DNA of 64,000 nt from Capitella teleta (Eukaryota > Annelida > Polychaeta > Capitellidae). This document shows, piece by piece, positions 25,908-40,000 of the stretch. The notes below the pieces were generated by a model that had not been told where the DNA came from, ran no database searches, and saw nothing but the letters and a program-made list of their open reading frames with translations. Position 1 is the stretch's first letter, and each line of letters starts with the position of its first letter. Position numbers and translations under genes: made by a program. The stretch is taken from assembly GCA_000328365.1 (NCBI GenBank), contig KB302241.1, positions 160,472 through 224,471 of the forward strand. Reading direction: 5' to 3'.

Positions 25908-26060
25908 TTCTTCAAAGTCAAAATCAAAGTCAAAAGGAGTTTATTGGCACCAAAAAAAATAATAAGTAGATACAAATTTGATAACTTTTACAGATAATTA
26001 AATATAAATTGGCCAAAAAGGGCAGACCCCAGATGGAGTATGGGCCCTCATGTATGTACT
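25908..26060 (-). mobile_element. Possible LINE 3' end with (TTTGAC)-type tail
   Basis: Read on the minus strand, the segment runs through TTGGTGCCAATAAACTCC and ends in TTTTGACTTTGATTTTGAC. This is an AATAAA-containing 3' end with a short tandem tail, as in CR1/L2-type LINEs. No coding part is recognised. It lies between two pieces of one SINE family. Confidence 0.35.
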
Positions 26061-26439
26061 ATTACAGTTGTAATTTTCTTAATGTGTTTATAAATATGAA
26101 TGCCAAATAAGTCAAATTATAATATAGAAAAGAAGAATGGGTGATAAAAAAAAAAACAAAAAAAAAACAAAAAACAAACAAAAAACAAAAAAAAAACAGA
26201 AAGAGATGGGAGGAGAAGGAAGAGAGAAAGAGAGTTGGGAGGTAGGAGAGGAGAATAGAAGGTTAGAAGTCATGACTCAATATTTGAAAGGAATTTACGT
26301 TTTAAGTTTTTTTTTTTTTTTCTGGAAATGGATGCGTCGTCGGGAAGTATTAAAATTTTGTTTCTCAAGGCTGAATTCCAAATTTTAGGGCCATTGTACC
26401 GAATCGAATGAAATGAGCATGTCAAGCGCAACCTGGGCA

Positions 26440-26690
26440 GTGAATACCAAGTGCTGTGTCTGGTGGCTCTGTCTGATATACCACTATGGTGTAGACAGTG
26501 GACAGTAGTGCACAGTGCTCTTGTCTTTTTATGCAGTTGGGCAGCACTGCAGATTTCCTATGAGAGTAATTATAATACTAACGAATAACAATTATGATTC
26601 ACAATCATAACGCCTGTGGGTCTCGAACCCGGGACCTTGACCTGCGGCTTAGGATTGCAGTCAGCCGCGGTCAAACCGACTGAGCAAATC
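26440..26690 (-). mobile_element. tRNA-derived SINE head
   Basis: On the minus strand the piece starts TGCTCAGTCGGTTTGACCGC (A-box-like) and has CCCGGGTTCGAGACCC (B box), spaced as in a tRNA-type pol III promoter. It continues with GGCGTTATGATTGTGA and CTGCAGTGCTGCCCAACTGC, both shared with the SINE at 62,533. It does not fold as a proper tRNA, so it is a retroposon rather than a tRNA gene. Confidence 0.7.
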
Positions 26691-26845
26691 TGTGCATTAA
26701 AATACAAATCTCATGCCGATGCCATCAGTTATGGTAAAATTAAACCTTTGATTGTAATTGATAAGTATAATGGGAGTATATTTATTACTCTGAATTTCCA
26801 ATCGAGGGATCAGAAAGATCACTAGAAAGGGGATCAAGTTGTGCT

Positions 26846-26848
<3 letters not shown>

Positions 26849-26910
<62 letters not shown>
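26849..26910. repeat. (TG)n microsatellite
   Basis: About 30 TG dinucleotides followed by T/G homopolymer-like runs to about 26,950. Confidence 0.95.
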
Positions 26911-26913
<3 letters not shown>

Positions 26914-27092
26914 TTTTGTTTTTTTTTTTTGTTTTTTTTTGTTTTTTTTTCCGTCGGGCAGAAGAAAGGGGTAATTGGGAATTCACGATGATTTGTCCGC
27001 TTACACCGTAGGTAACATGGCCATAATGGGAGAGCATAGAAGCTTTATCGTATAAATGTACATTTTGCGCTATATAAATGACTAAATGATTG

Positions 27093-27182
27093 TTGTTATT
27101 ACAATTATCATTAGTATTATTATTATTACGATTATGATTATGATTATGATGATTATGATTATGATAATTATTATTTTTATTT

Positions 27183-27213
<31 letters not shown>

Positions 27214-27222
27214 CATTATTAA
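27093..27222. repeat. (ATT)n / (GATTAT)n microsatellite
   Basis: Compound trinucleotide tract of ATT, GATTAT and TTATTTTT units. Confidence 0.9.
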
Positions 27223-27570
27223 TATGAATTCAAAGCCTAAAGCCCGTTTATGGAAGTCGTAGGCAGCGCACAAGAACATTTAAAATTTCACTGCACGTAA
27301 AATCATCATGCACCGGCAATCATGTTCGCTCTACATCCCAGGTGGATAGGTGCTTATGATACGCAGACGGAAACACTCGAAGGAGAGTGAAGGCCTACTT
27401 TACGAATTCGAGGGCAGCAATTTAGTTTGCTCCAGATAGAAAAATTGCCCCTTATTGATGGGTTTGATGTATCCGTTTCCGGACAACCCCTGTCCGGCGG
27501 ACTACATGTCCTGCGGCATAATTATAGTCCCACCATTAGACCTGATTCTGAAGAGTAGTCCAGTAATCTC

Positions 27571-27613
27571 ATCCTAGAGATACCAGGAAGAGTAGTCCCG
27601 GTATCTCTAGGAT
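27571..27613. repeat. Perfect 14-base hairpin
   Basis: ATCCTAGAGATACC pairs exactly with GGTATCTCTAGGAT across a 15-base loop. The loop contains AGAGTAGTCC, which is also present just before the stem at about 27,552. It lies in non-coding sequence. It could be a structured RNA or a small foldback element; neither is shown. Confidence 0.85.
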
Positions 27614-30600
27614 ATACAGAGTCCTCCGTATTGGATCACAACTTCCAACATTTTGAAGGTTGAATTTAAGGTCGATCGAGGTTTACTAATTTTGTGGTAA
27701 GGAAGGATTCAGGGGTTTGTGATAGCATTAATCATAGAACTAGTGTTAAGATTAGAGTCCCCCCAAAAAAATTATTTGTATTGATCGAGTGAAGGTTATC
27801 TCTCGTGAAAGTACCTTTGATTCCTTTATACGCAATCGATGACTCCACACGAATTAATCGTTCTGGTTTCTTTAGCGATTGTTGAGATCGATGCCGCGGC
27901 ATAAAACACCCTATATAGTTTCTAGAATCTTTGATGACATGCAGGGTGACTATATATCTCAGCTGCTTATTCGCAATCCATAATTTGAGATCCGGATAAT
28001 AATCACAGAGGATAGATCCAGCAGCTGTGCCTCCATACAACGCACTAACATCAGAGAAGCAGCTTCAATGCAGAATGAGACACCCATGCCCTATTAACAT
28101 GCAAATCGCAGGCGCAGCTAACAGACGCCGTTAAATGTGTCCGCCCTCTACGGTCTACATAGACGGAGCGCCCTACTTTTGTTTGTGCAATTATTGATAA
28201 GCCCGAATATAATAATTATAATAATGAAGGCGTATAGTACATGTAAATGAATGAACTCTGAGATCTTGTTTTTATTTTTATTTATTTATTTTATTATTTT
28301 CTTATTGAGGTAGCTCTCTAACGGGCACACTGTGATGTACCAAAAATACACAGCTATATTATGTCAGTCATCTCGAGGTATTGCATCATAATGAACATCA
28401 TTGGCGACGTCAATCACCACCTCATATACGTCCTCTGATGCCACTAGAAAGTGGCTTTTATTCGCGAAATTTGTTGCTTACTACGTGCACCTATAGATAA
28501 ACACCACAGGATAAATGTGATAAATTCCATACATAACACATAATATATGTTATGCATGGAAATAGTTTTCTTTATATCGCTATCAGAACATGAAAATCAA
28601 CATTTTGAACCGATCTAACCTCTCAAGCCTTGTTTCCAGAGAATATGCTCAGCGACTTAGTACGGTTTCGGCGCGAGGGGTCACATAAGTAAGATATCCC
28701 AGTACTTTGTGAATGTTGGTGCTTTACGCCTGTTTACGCAAATATTAATGTACGGATTTTCATTAATTTTCATTCATTAACTCAGCGGTAAGACAGCGAT
28801 AACCATGAAAACATTTCCTGTGATTGCCTTGACGACACCTTGCCCTCGCTTCTTATGGCCATTGCTTGTTGTCCCCAGCTTACAGCAAAATCCGTCGATG
28901 ACCAGCGGAAGCGGAAGGAACTTATAGCACTAGCAGTCAACTAATGCGCACCTGAGGCTCTGGGCATCTTCCTCGTTAGCAAGTGGTCAAGGGTGACCAA
29001 GTGTCAAACAAAGTGTTGATTGAAAAGGTGAGACACTCACATTAATTCAGTGAGACGCAATTCTAATGTTGCATTATTTCTGGTATACGCTTAAAGTTAT
29101 ATGCCCTGTTAGCCGGTTGTCTGTGAAATATTTTGATATTGAAAGATGTCTTCAAACTATTTCAAATATATCAGCTTGAATTTGTAGACTGGATGACGCA
29201 TTCAAATTCATAAAACGGGTGTTGCTGTTGGAGTTTTTCTTGTTTTCCTTTCTTATTCTGAAAACGCCGAGATTCTCCAGAATACATAAATTGTGGTTCG
29301 ACGAAAACGTGCTTTCCCATAGCAACCCAAAAATATCATTGGCCCAATTTTAATACCCATGCAAAAGTGCGCAATCATCACGATTGTCATGTGAGAAGCT
29401 GAATAAGTGCATAAAAATGAAATTGTGGAAACACCACTTGTAATATGTACTAGCATATAATTCCGCGTTATCATCGGCTGTACTCTCTAATTGTCCTTTT
29501 GTCGACACACACAGTGCGTTATGACTTATGACTGGGTTACAGCAGTGGTAAATAGCTTCTGTTGAGCTTTCCATCCGTCTCTGCCAGCCGAAATAAACCA
29601 TTAATACGTTATGATTTTGGCAATGGCCGAGAAAGACGGGAATGGGGTGTCATCATAGATATTGAGAAGGTTGGTCTGGATATGTACAAACTGCATGTTC
29701 TGATGCTCTATTTCGAAGCAGGTAATGAGTTGAAAATGGTCACGATGTCACGATGGGCGATATATGCTACGGATCACGGGAAAACAACACAACACAAGGC
29801 GCGAATACAAGCGCATCTCGAAATCTCCCTCTGGAGCATTCGAAATTAGAGGATGACATCTTTCCTCCTGCTGGGACTGGAGAGATCCGAGGTCTCTACG
29901 TTTATAAGTGTCCCCTTCGTTGGTGGAAGAGTGATATATGTGAACGGTTCAAAGTGATAAGTATACTGAACTTTCCCCAGCTTCATGTGATCATAACGAC
30001 GTGGAGCGCGTTATGAACTGAATCGCTCATTGGATCCAAATCAAACACCTTATAATTATACCTAGATAGCCAGCTGTTCTACGACTTCTGCCTGTTGATC
30101 GCTTTGTTGTAGTTCTGCACCGCAGAGGTCGCCACAAGCATTGCTGTCTGAGCTGACCTCTGATTCGTTAGCACATAAAATAGTCATAATGCAAACAAGA
30201 ATAGCACAAAACAAATGTACCGTTGCAAAATCTGATATAAATAGACGGTAGTTCTGGATTCATCCAGTAGGATTAGAATTACAAGCGAGCCATAGGTCTT
30301 TTTCCAAATTACGATATTCACATCGTTGGAAATTTTGATGTCATCCACACGATTTCTAAACTGCATGGAATGTAAAAAAAATCGGACTAAGGCTTCTGAC
30401 GCCTGATCTCTTCCACAGTGGCCCAACATCGCCAGCCGACCCCCTCTGTTTCGGCCTCTGTTTCGGTAACAATTCAAAGATAATATACGTGATCATTTCT
30501 TTAGCGATTTTTATGGGTTTTTGATAACATTTCGTCGGTTGCCTTTGAGAGACGAAAGTACTTTTTTGGCATCTGAACTAGCAGGAGTTCTCCGAAACGT

Positions 30601-31090
30601 TGAAAATCCCGTATTGAAATCACCTGATACAATTTTTAACTGTGCAACATTATTCAAAAACATATTTTACACTCCATTTCCGAGTAAACAAATTTACGCC
30701 GACATTGCAAGATATTATTTTTACGAGCACCTGTGCCAATTCATTTGCCGATCAGTTGCAAAACTTTGCACTGTGAATTGTTTATTTTTGCACCTTAGCA
30801 TGTTTTACACTTTACAGAGAGTGCCTTCTAAGTACAACTTAGGGTTTGATGAATTAAAAAAAAAGCATTTGAGAGCTCTGCAGCTATAATTAGGGATCCA
30901 TGGATATCCTTCGATCGTAATTGATGACCAATGGAGGGCATATTACTCTTAATTTTTATTTGAAATATGCAATACAATTACTTCGTTAAACAGAAATGTG
31001 TCGTACAACACTCAGAAGAATTACAAGAAAGGTGATCAAGTTGTACATGCATACCTGTCGACAGGGAGGTTTTATCTGTTTTATCTATAA

Positions 31091-31124
<34 letters not shown>

Positions 31125-31190
31125 TAATGCGAAATTTTTGCATTTCAACAGTGATGAAAAACGGAACAGACCGAAAATAAAATTACAAGA
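27614..31190. other. Intergenic stretch, no gene recognised
   Basis: Only stop-bounded frames without domains on either strand; the longest, 30,521-30,889 (+, 122 codons), has no feature I recognise. A poly-T run lies at 31,094-31,121. A short sequence around GATTGTAATTGAT and GAAAGG-GATCAAGTTG is shared between 26,740-26,845 and 30,915-31,045, suggesting another low-copy repeat. Confidence 0.4.
31094..31121. repeat. Poly-T tract
   Basis: About 28 consecutive T; poly-A on the minus strand. Confidence 0.9.
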
Positions 31191-31391
31191 CAACGAAGGA
31201 ACTCCGACCGTGGGTAAATCGATATGAGATGCTAGAATGTCCTAATTGGACATGATTGATAGTAGTACTGGAAGACAAATATCAAAGTAAATTGAGAGAT
31301 AAAAAAGTTTATGTATCCTAAGTTCAAAATCGTGATCCTTGTACCAAGGTTGCATTTAAAAATGTAAATAATAAATGTAATTTTTAAATGT

Positions 31392-31460
31392 GTCAGAAAC
31401 AGGATTTGAATTATGAACCTCGGTCATGTCCCACCACTTTGCCACTACACCACAGTGTCA
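31392..31460 (-). repeat. tRNA-like module, copy 1
   Basis: Minus strand reads GGTGTAGTGGCAAAGTGG (A-box-like) then GGTTCATAATTCAAATCC (B-box-like). It lies in the first unit of the 31-34 kb repeat cluster. Too degenerate to be a working tRNA gene. Confidence 0.45.
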
Positions 31461-32040
31461 TGTGATAATGCAGAAGGCACTATCAAAATATATATAAAAT
31501 ATATAAGATTTGAAAGGGTGCTGGATTGAGAGTTCATGTCTTATTTTTCACATTTCTTTCTTGAAAATTTGTTCCCCACAGAACGAAATTTAGTAGAAAT
31601 GCGTGGGAATATTCGTTGCAGAAAGAGGAGATTAATTGCTGACTAATTGGGCATAGTTTTTTTTTTCTTTTTATCTTTTTTGTGTGTCTGAACAGTATCC
31701 TTGACCATTTCATTTGAACCTAACATTCATACCAATGCTAGCTGGGAAGGAAAGGTATCAGACCCATGGGGTCAATGTGACCTTTAAGATACAGTCACCC
31801 AAGCGAAATGCAGACAGGCTTTTTCACCTTGCGATAAAAAATCAAGACATCGAAGGAACTCCGACCTTGGGTAAATCGATATGAGAAGCTACAATGTACT
31901 TATTGGAGTTGATTGATGGTACTGAAGGACACGTATCAAAGTAAAGTGGGAAAATAGAGGGTGGTGTAAGTTTAAATTCGTGATGATTGTTGTAACATTA
32001 ACAAAATGTTTAAACAAAATGTAACTTTAGAAAATGATCA

Positions 32041-32095
32041 AACATGGGATTGGAACCGTGAACCTCAGGTTCTCTGTGCCAGTAAACCACAAAGG
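32041..32095 (-). repeat. tRNA-like module, copy 2
   Basis: Minus strand reads TTTGTGGTTTACTGGCACAG then GGTTCACGGTTCCAATCCC. Same arrangement as copies 1 and 3 in the same repeat cluster. Confidence 0.45.
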
Positions 32096-32216
32096 TATGT
32101 GATGAAACATCTGGCCATATCAAAATATAAAAGGACCGAAAAATTACATGGTAGTTAAGTTGATGGTGTCTTTTATGAACCGAATGTGTGATTGGAGTCC
32201 ATGAGCACGTTTGTAC

Positions 32217-32248
32217 AAGTACGGGTACGGGTACGGGTACGGTACCCG
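32217..32248. repeat. Short (GTACGG)n array
   Basis: Four tandem ACGGGT/GTACGG units ending in the palindrome GGTACC, so the run can fold back. It lies inside the 31-34 kb repeat cluster. Confidence 0.85.
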
Positions 32249-32874
32249 TATGACCTTGACCTAGACTTGACCTCTACAAAAATATATGTGAAGATGACAA
32301 GATGTATCTGACATTTGATTCTGAGGATTTCCCAAAATGTGTAAGCGTTAATTAATGAGTAATTAACTCCTTACACAGTAATTATAATGATCTTACACAC
32401 TAGATTCAAATACAAAACTTGTACATGTTGTTAATGTGCATTGAATGGTGAAAACTTTATTGAAATCCGAGCTGTGGTTATAAGCATGAGTAGATTTTCA
32501 TTTAATTGGCTCGTGTGACCTTGACCTCAATCTAATTTATTTAACACTTCTTTCAGACCTGCGTCTGTGTTAATTGCATAATGTGACAAAGCTTCAAAGC
32601 TCTAAGTGTATAAACACCAGAGATCTCGTGCAGTAAAAATAGTGCGGACAAACAGACAAGACATCGAAGGAACTCCGACCATGGGTAAATCGATAGGAGA
32701 TGCTTGAGTGTACTGATTAGACATGATTGATAGTAGTACTAGGAGATGAAATATAAAAGCAAAGTGAAAGAAAAAAAGTTAATGTATCCTAAGTTCAAAT
32801 TCGTGATCATTGTTGTTCAACCATTACATTACAAAAATATTTTTAAAAAAGGAATTTTTCGAAAACGATCATAC

Positions 32875-32937
32875 ATGGCATTCTAACTGCGAACCTCAGG
32901 CTTTCCTGTAGACGACCTTGCCACTACACCACAAAGT
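32875..32937 (-). repeat. tRNA-like module, copy 3
   Basis: Minus strand reads TTGTGGTGTAGTGGCAAGG then GAGGTTCGCAGTTAGAATGCC. Third copy of the module; the B-box half is more diverged. Confidence 0.4.
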
Positions 32938-34114
32938 CAGATCGTAAAGCAGGTGACCGTATCAAAGCATAATATTATAAGAATTGAAAAAATATATGGT
33001 AGTCAAGTTTATTGCGTCTTTAATGGGCATAAATCTTGAACTAAATGTGTGATTGAAATCCTTGAGCACATTTCTTTATTGAAAATTTGTTCCCCGCAGA
33101 ATGGCAATTGTTAGAATTCATTAGGTTCATTTGTTAGTGAATGAGGGAAATAATTGCTCATTGATTGAGTTAAAATACGTTTAAATTCGAGATAACTGTT
33201 GCACAACTGTTACATTAAAAATGTTTGAACAAAATGTAAATTTAGAAAATGATGAGGATTTTTAGCAGTTAACAGAAGTAATTATTAGTTATAGTCATAT
33301 AACTCATTAACTACTGGTGATAGCCAAAAACTTGTGGACATCAAAGTAGTAGATCACATTTATACGCATCTAATTGCGAAAAGTTTTTACTCGTAAATGT
33401 TTATAGTTAACGAGCTGTGATTAGTTGAAAAATAAATTTCCTAATTAGACAACGTGACTTGTGCCATTTTGAAGCATGGTATCATGGCTTTGTCAATCCT
33501 GATTTTCGTAGTTTTATGACATTTACTTGCAAAGCTACAGTCCCATTAAGAAGCAACATTCAACAGACGACTGTGACCTTGACCTTGACGTGATCTCTCC
33601 GAAAAATTTGGTGAAGCGGGATGACATGATGTATCTGACATTTGGTTCAGAGAACTTCCCATAATGTATAATAAAGTGCTAATTATTGAGTAATTAACTC
33701 ATTACTGTAACTATAATGATCTTATACACTAGGTTCAAATGCAAAACTTGTGCACGTTGTTAATGTGCATTGAATGGTGAAAACTTTATTGAAAACCGAG
33801 CTGTATTCACGAAGTTATGAACATGAGTAGATTTTGCACTTAATTGCCTCGTGTGACCTTGACCTTGACTTAATTGATTTAAAACTTCTTTCAGACCTGC
33901 GTCTGTATTAAATGCATAATGTGACGAAGTTTCAAAGCTCTAAGTGTACAAACACCAGAGATCTCGTGCATTAAAAATAATGCGGACAAACAGACAAACG
34001 GAGGCTATCGATATATAGGTAAATCTATGATTTACCCATAATAAAAAAAAAACAATGTAGAAAAGAAAAGAACAAAGGTACATGAACATAAATTATGATG
34101 GTTTACCCGCAGAA

Positions 34115-35900
<1,786 letters not shown>

Positions 35901-35997
35901 TTTAAGAACAGTACGGAGCGGCATCTTGGATATAGCACGGGTCTTCACTCAGGGCTGCTACCTTCGTAAGTGGTCCTATCCGGAATCACCCTGCAAC

Positions 35998-37011
35998 ATG
36001 GGTACTGTTCTCTCTTTTTCACCCCGACCGCATAAGCCGTTATACGACGATATCAATTTGAATAACTTCAACTATGAAGTCCTGAATAACAACGCCAAGA
36101 ACCTGGGCACGGCAGCTGACAGCAACGGTCAAAAGGACCGCAGTATGAAGAAACATTCCATCTTCATCTCCACCCTCAGTTGGAAAAAGTTCAACGAAAA
36201 GAAGAAGGAAAAGAACTCCTTCCTGAAGTTCAGCAACAAGCTCACGGGTCGAATCGACAACGACCTGAGAGACGTCGAGAACAACAACACGAAATTAAAC
36301 GCTGGTCACAAATCCATATCCTGTTATAACATCAAAAACAACAGTACAGTGCCCATTCCTCGGACCACCACGTCGACTACCTTGACCTCTCCCACCCACC
36401 ATGCCAACAACCAGCATTTGAGCAACAATGGTTACAGCGTAGTGCGCAGAATTGAGAAGAATGAGAGATCATTCACGACGGTGACCAGTAAAACGGACGC
36501 CATCCCTACTGGTCGCAAAACGGTCATCCAGGCTTCTACGTCCGAACTGCTTAAGTGTCTGGGAGAGTACCTTTGCCACCGTTGCTGGAGACTAAATCAT
36601 TTGGAGGCGGCAGACACGATCATGTGGTTGAGGACAGTAGACCGATCGCTGCTTCTTCAGGGCTGGCAAGACATAGCATTCATCAACCCTGCTAACGTCG
36701 TGTTCGTGTACATGCTGGTTCGCGAGTTGGTTCCCACTGACATTGCGACTGAGCACGACCTACAGTCCGTGGTGCTCACCTGTCTCTACCTATCCTACTC
36801 GTACATGGGCAATGAGATCTCCTACCCCTTGAAACCCTTCCTCCTTGATCCGGAGGAGAAAGACAGATTCTGGGATCGGTGTTTGGTGATTATAAACATG
36901 ATGAGCGCCAAGATGCTTCGGATCAATAGTGATCCAGCCTACTTCACGGAAATCTTCACTGAACTGAAGGCTTTCTCAGCCTACGCCCCCAAATCGCACT
37001 TGTACTCGTAG
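35998..37011 (+). CDS. CDK5R1: Cyclin-dependent kinase 5 activator (p35 type)
   Basis: Intronless 337-residue protein. The start at 35,998 is chosen because the product then begins [10 protein letters not shown], matching vertebrate p35 (MGTVLSLSP). Gly2 is the known myristoylation site that tethers p35 to membranes. An in-frame upstream extension exists but lacks conservation. Residues about 51-75 are basic ([20 protein letters not shown]), as in p35. Residues about 100-170 are a low-complexity N/T/S linker. Residues about 175-325 are the kinase-activating cyclin-like fold, nearly identical to family motifs: [70 protein letters not shown]. The family binds and activates Cdk5 in neurons without being a true cyclin, controlling migration and cytoskeleton. 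A single orthologue of the p35/p39 pair is expected in invertebrates. Confidence 0.95.
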   Translation: MGTVLSFSPRPHKPLYDDINLNNFNYEVLNNNAKNLGTAADSNGQKDRSMKKHSIFISTLSWKKFNEKKKEKNSFLKFSNKLTGRIDNDLRDVENNNTKLNAGHKSISCYNIKNNSTVPIPRTTTSTTLTSPTHHANNQHLSNNGYSVVRRIEKNERSFTTVTSKTDAIPTGRKTVIQASTSELLKCLGEYLCHRCWRLNHLEAADTIMWLRTVDRSLLLQGWQDIAFINPANVVFVYMLVRELVPTDIATEHDLQSVVLTCLYLSYSYMGNEISYPLKPFLLDPEEKDRFWDRCLVIINMMSAKMLRINSDPAYFTEIFTELKAFSAYAPKSHLYS

Positions 37012-40000
37012 AAACCAATGATATAATAGCTTATGTAATCATGCATGAATTATATTTAATCTATATTATAACATTCCAAGTTGTATTGTATAAACGCTAC
37101 CCCACCCACCGAGTTACCTAGATGCTATAAGCTCATTTGCATATTATGATAAGTACAGCGCCCTTTACCGAGTGACATGACTCATCTCCCTTGCCATTGG
37201 TGTGAATATTGTCGAATTTGCATTAATTTGCGTACTTCAACGTGAGTTTGTGTCAATAGCTTAAAGTAATACTTCGTGCCATTTCAAATGAGCTATGATT
37301 GATTAGAGAAAGAAAAGTACTGAACGTGTGAGATTTATATTACATGATGTGTAACTTGTCACAAAATCGATATTAATCCTAATTAATCATAATATTGAAT
37401 GATCTCAGAATGTTATTTTAGTTCTCTTTTTTTTCTGTTACGTTTGTCTCAATACTATCATGTAACCGTTCTAGTCAAACAAGAAGACTTCAGCTCAGTT
37501 TTTACTTTTTATGTTTGATTATTTATTTATTCATTTTATTTATTTTCTATGAAAACTGCAGAAATGGACAAAAAAAAATTGTTCTTTTTAAATTTATGAC
37601 AATAATAATCAAATGAAAACAAAATTTGTGCTTCACTTTGCGAAGGAATAAACGACTCTTGAATTGGATTGAACCTTTTTCGTAAATCCTTCTTTCTCTT
37701 TGTCGTGGAGTTATTGTGACTCAATTACGATTATAATGACCGTCAATGATTTCGCGAACTCCATGCCACTCTGAGCCTTGATTCAGTTGACTTTGCCATC
37801 TTGAAAACATGGAAATAAACGGACAATTGCTTACAAGACAATTTTCCACAAACCTACGAGGCTCCCTCGATGCATGTAAGTGCACTCTTTAATGAAATTC
37901 AATCGTATCTATGCAAAGAGCAGTCGGCACGCGCTGCTCCTCTAAAGCGAAAATAATGTGATGATAAATGCTATAATATAGACGGGATCGTGAACTCTTG
38001 AACTATATATGTAGATGATCAATTATTCAGCTTGCACGCTGAGCTGATGTTTGGTTAAATCTCCATCCGACTTCAACAGTGACATCTACACCCATAGATG
38101 AACTATAACCCACGAGAGACCTTTCAATGTGAAGTGGTACGCAGCTGTGGTACCAAATGAATTGAGGAGGAATTCATTGAGGATTTGATTAGATCGAGTT
38201 CGTGTTATTATGTAATATTTATCGCAACCAGCACTGCGTTGTATATGGTTATAACTGACACAAATGATTATAGCTGCAGGTCATATTCTGGCGGGTTTAT
38301 TATTATTGATTAATTGTTGAGTCGTAAATGTCATTTTGGGCGAAATGTCCGTATTACGCAATGTTATGCAGTCTTGATATTGCGTATAGTATTACAATAA
38401 ACTGAATTCGGTGTCGCACCCCGAATGATACAGAAAAAAAATGTCGCTATATTTAAGTCCAGATAGTGAGAATTTTCCACGATGCTCGAAATATATTTTC
38501 ATTTATCTGCAGCACAATTATGCTCATCGTTTCTTCGTGGTGACAGGTATCGTGCTGATTGTGACTCAACCAGCTAGTAGGAGTCTACCTCGACATCTCA
38601 AGGCACAACGTACGACCTCAGTATCTCCTATTCAGAGTTAGTATGTGAATGCATCATCTTACGCACTTAGTAGGCATTAGCGCCTCGCTAACGATGCTAT
38701 TAATATTATGAGAGCGGTGTGTGAATCATTTGGTCTAAAGAGCATCATGTATCTGCGTTACATATCAATGTTATATAATCGTTGCTACGGTACACCCCGA
38801 ATGACAGATTCCCACTGTGAATTCACTCACGAGAGAATAATATCAAACGGCGAAAAGATCGTGCATCAAATAAAATTTTTGATATTCTTTCCATCTTGAA
38901 AGCGGCTTGCATGCTAGCATTCAGAAGAAAGGCTCGCTTTTAAGTGAATCATGATACCTGGTTATCGACATGGAGATTAAAGACTGCAACTTTGATTTTA
39001 CAATCCCTTGGCATCGTAAATTAACATCAAAGGGCATTTCTTTGACTTTCTCTAGAATTACGAGAACCTTCTCGAAAATACTGTCTGTGCTGGAAAATAC
39101 GCCTTTTTTCTACTTGATTTGGCGAAGATAGGATACCCATAAGTCAGCAAGCAGGACGAAATGACCCATTTAGATTTTTCACGTGACTGCTGTCTGGAGA
39201 TTTGTTTTGATGGAAAGGAATACAGTGGTAACCCACGATTCCCGAATTAGCTCAACCATTCCAAACACCAGCAATGATTTGAGTCAGAGACCTAGAGCTT
39301 ATAATTATGGAGAGGTCAAATCAATGACCTCATTATTTTGTTACAGGTCAACAGGGAGGAACTTTGGCATGTCGTTGAACATTCTTTCTCCAGGGTTTGA
39401 CATAAATGTACAGAGGATATTTCGATGAGAAAAGTGTGCCGATAAGCCGGATGGACAACTTTCCCTACTGACGCATTACCTGTCTCAAGATAGCTCTATT
39501 TACCTTAATCGGGATGATAAATAATTGACCTGCGTGGGCCTCACAAAGGCGGTCACACCACTCTCCATATCAGACGAAATTGACATCGCAACTGACGTCA
39601 TACGTGTCATTGTGTGTCAGTGAACCAATGCCTTACAGCGGTGTCATTGTGAGTTGTACAACACTTAGCACTTTACAGACGTTGACATGAACAACATGCT
39701 CTACTGTGCATATCCCCAAGCTAAGATCCCGATTGATTAGAGTGGATGCCCTTTCATCACGATCAATTTTAGGATGCAATGTCTCAAAGGGATGTTGACC
39801 GTTATTCGACGACGAGGCTGAGTAAGTAAACGTTTAGGTAATTATTATTAATGATCAACATATGCATGAAATCGCAGTTGATTGGACGAGAGCCCCACGT
39901 CGGTTGTAGGCCTACCTCGACACACAACCAATCGTTGAATCACGTTTCGTTGCCCAACATACACGAGCTGAGATTGGGCTTCTGGTCGTTTAGAATTGAT

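Larger units (their letters stand above)
31195..34030. repeat. Three diverged copies of one dispersed element
   Basis: Copies begin near 31,195, 31,850 and 32,660. Each has GAAGGAACTCCGACC, GGGTAAATCGATA and a stretch with TTGTTCCCCRCAGAA or a tRNA-like module. Two long blocks, 32,250-32,655 and 33,580-34,000, match closely (TGACCTTGACCT, GATGTATCTGACATTTG, GTGCATTGAATGGTGAAAA, CACCAGAGATCTCGTGCA, GCGGACAAACAGACAA). The left start (GGGTAAATCGATAT) and the right end (ATATAGGTAAATC, GATTTACCC) are inverted relatives, as in a TIR element. No protein is encoded. This looks like nested or tandem non-autonomous elements. Confidence 0.75.

Noticed and set aside
26581-26690. tRNA gene on the minus strand
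   Set aside because: A and B boxes are present, but the arms do not pair as a cloverleaf and the sequence continues into a repeat shared with 62.5 kb; a SINE.
27732-28040. 102-codon minus-strand frame
   Set aside because: Protein-like at first sight, but no family, no promoter and no splice partners visible.
30521-30889. 122-codon open frame on the plus strand
   Set aside because: No recognisable domain, AT-driven composition, no splice or promoter context; most likely chance.
35926-35997. 24-residue N-terminal extension of the Cdk5 activator
   Set aside because: In frame, but not conserved; it would hide the MGTVLS myristoylation start, so the inner ATG at 35,998 was chosen.
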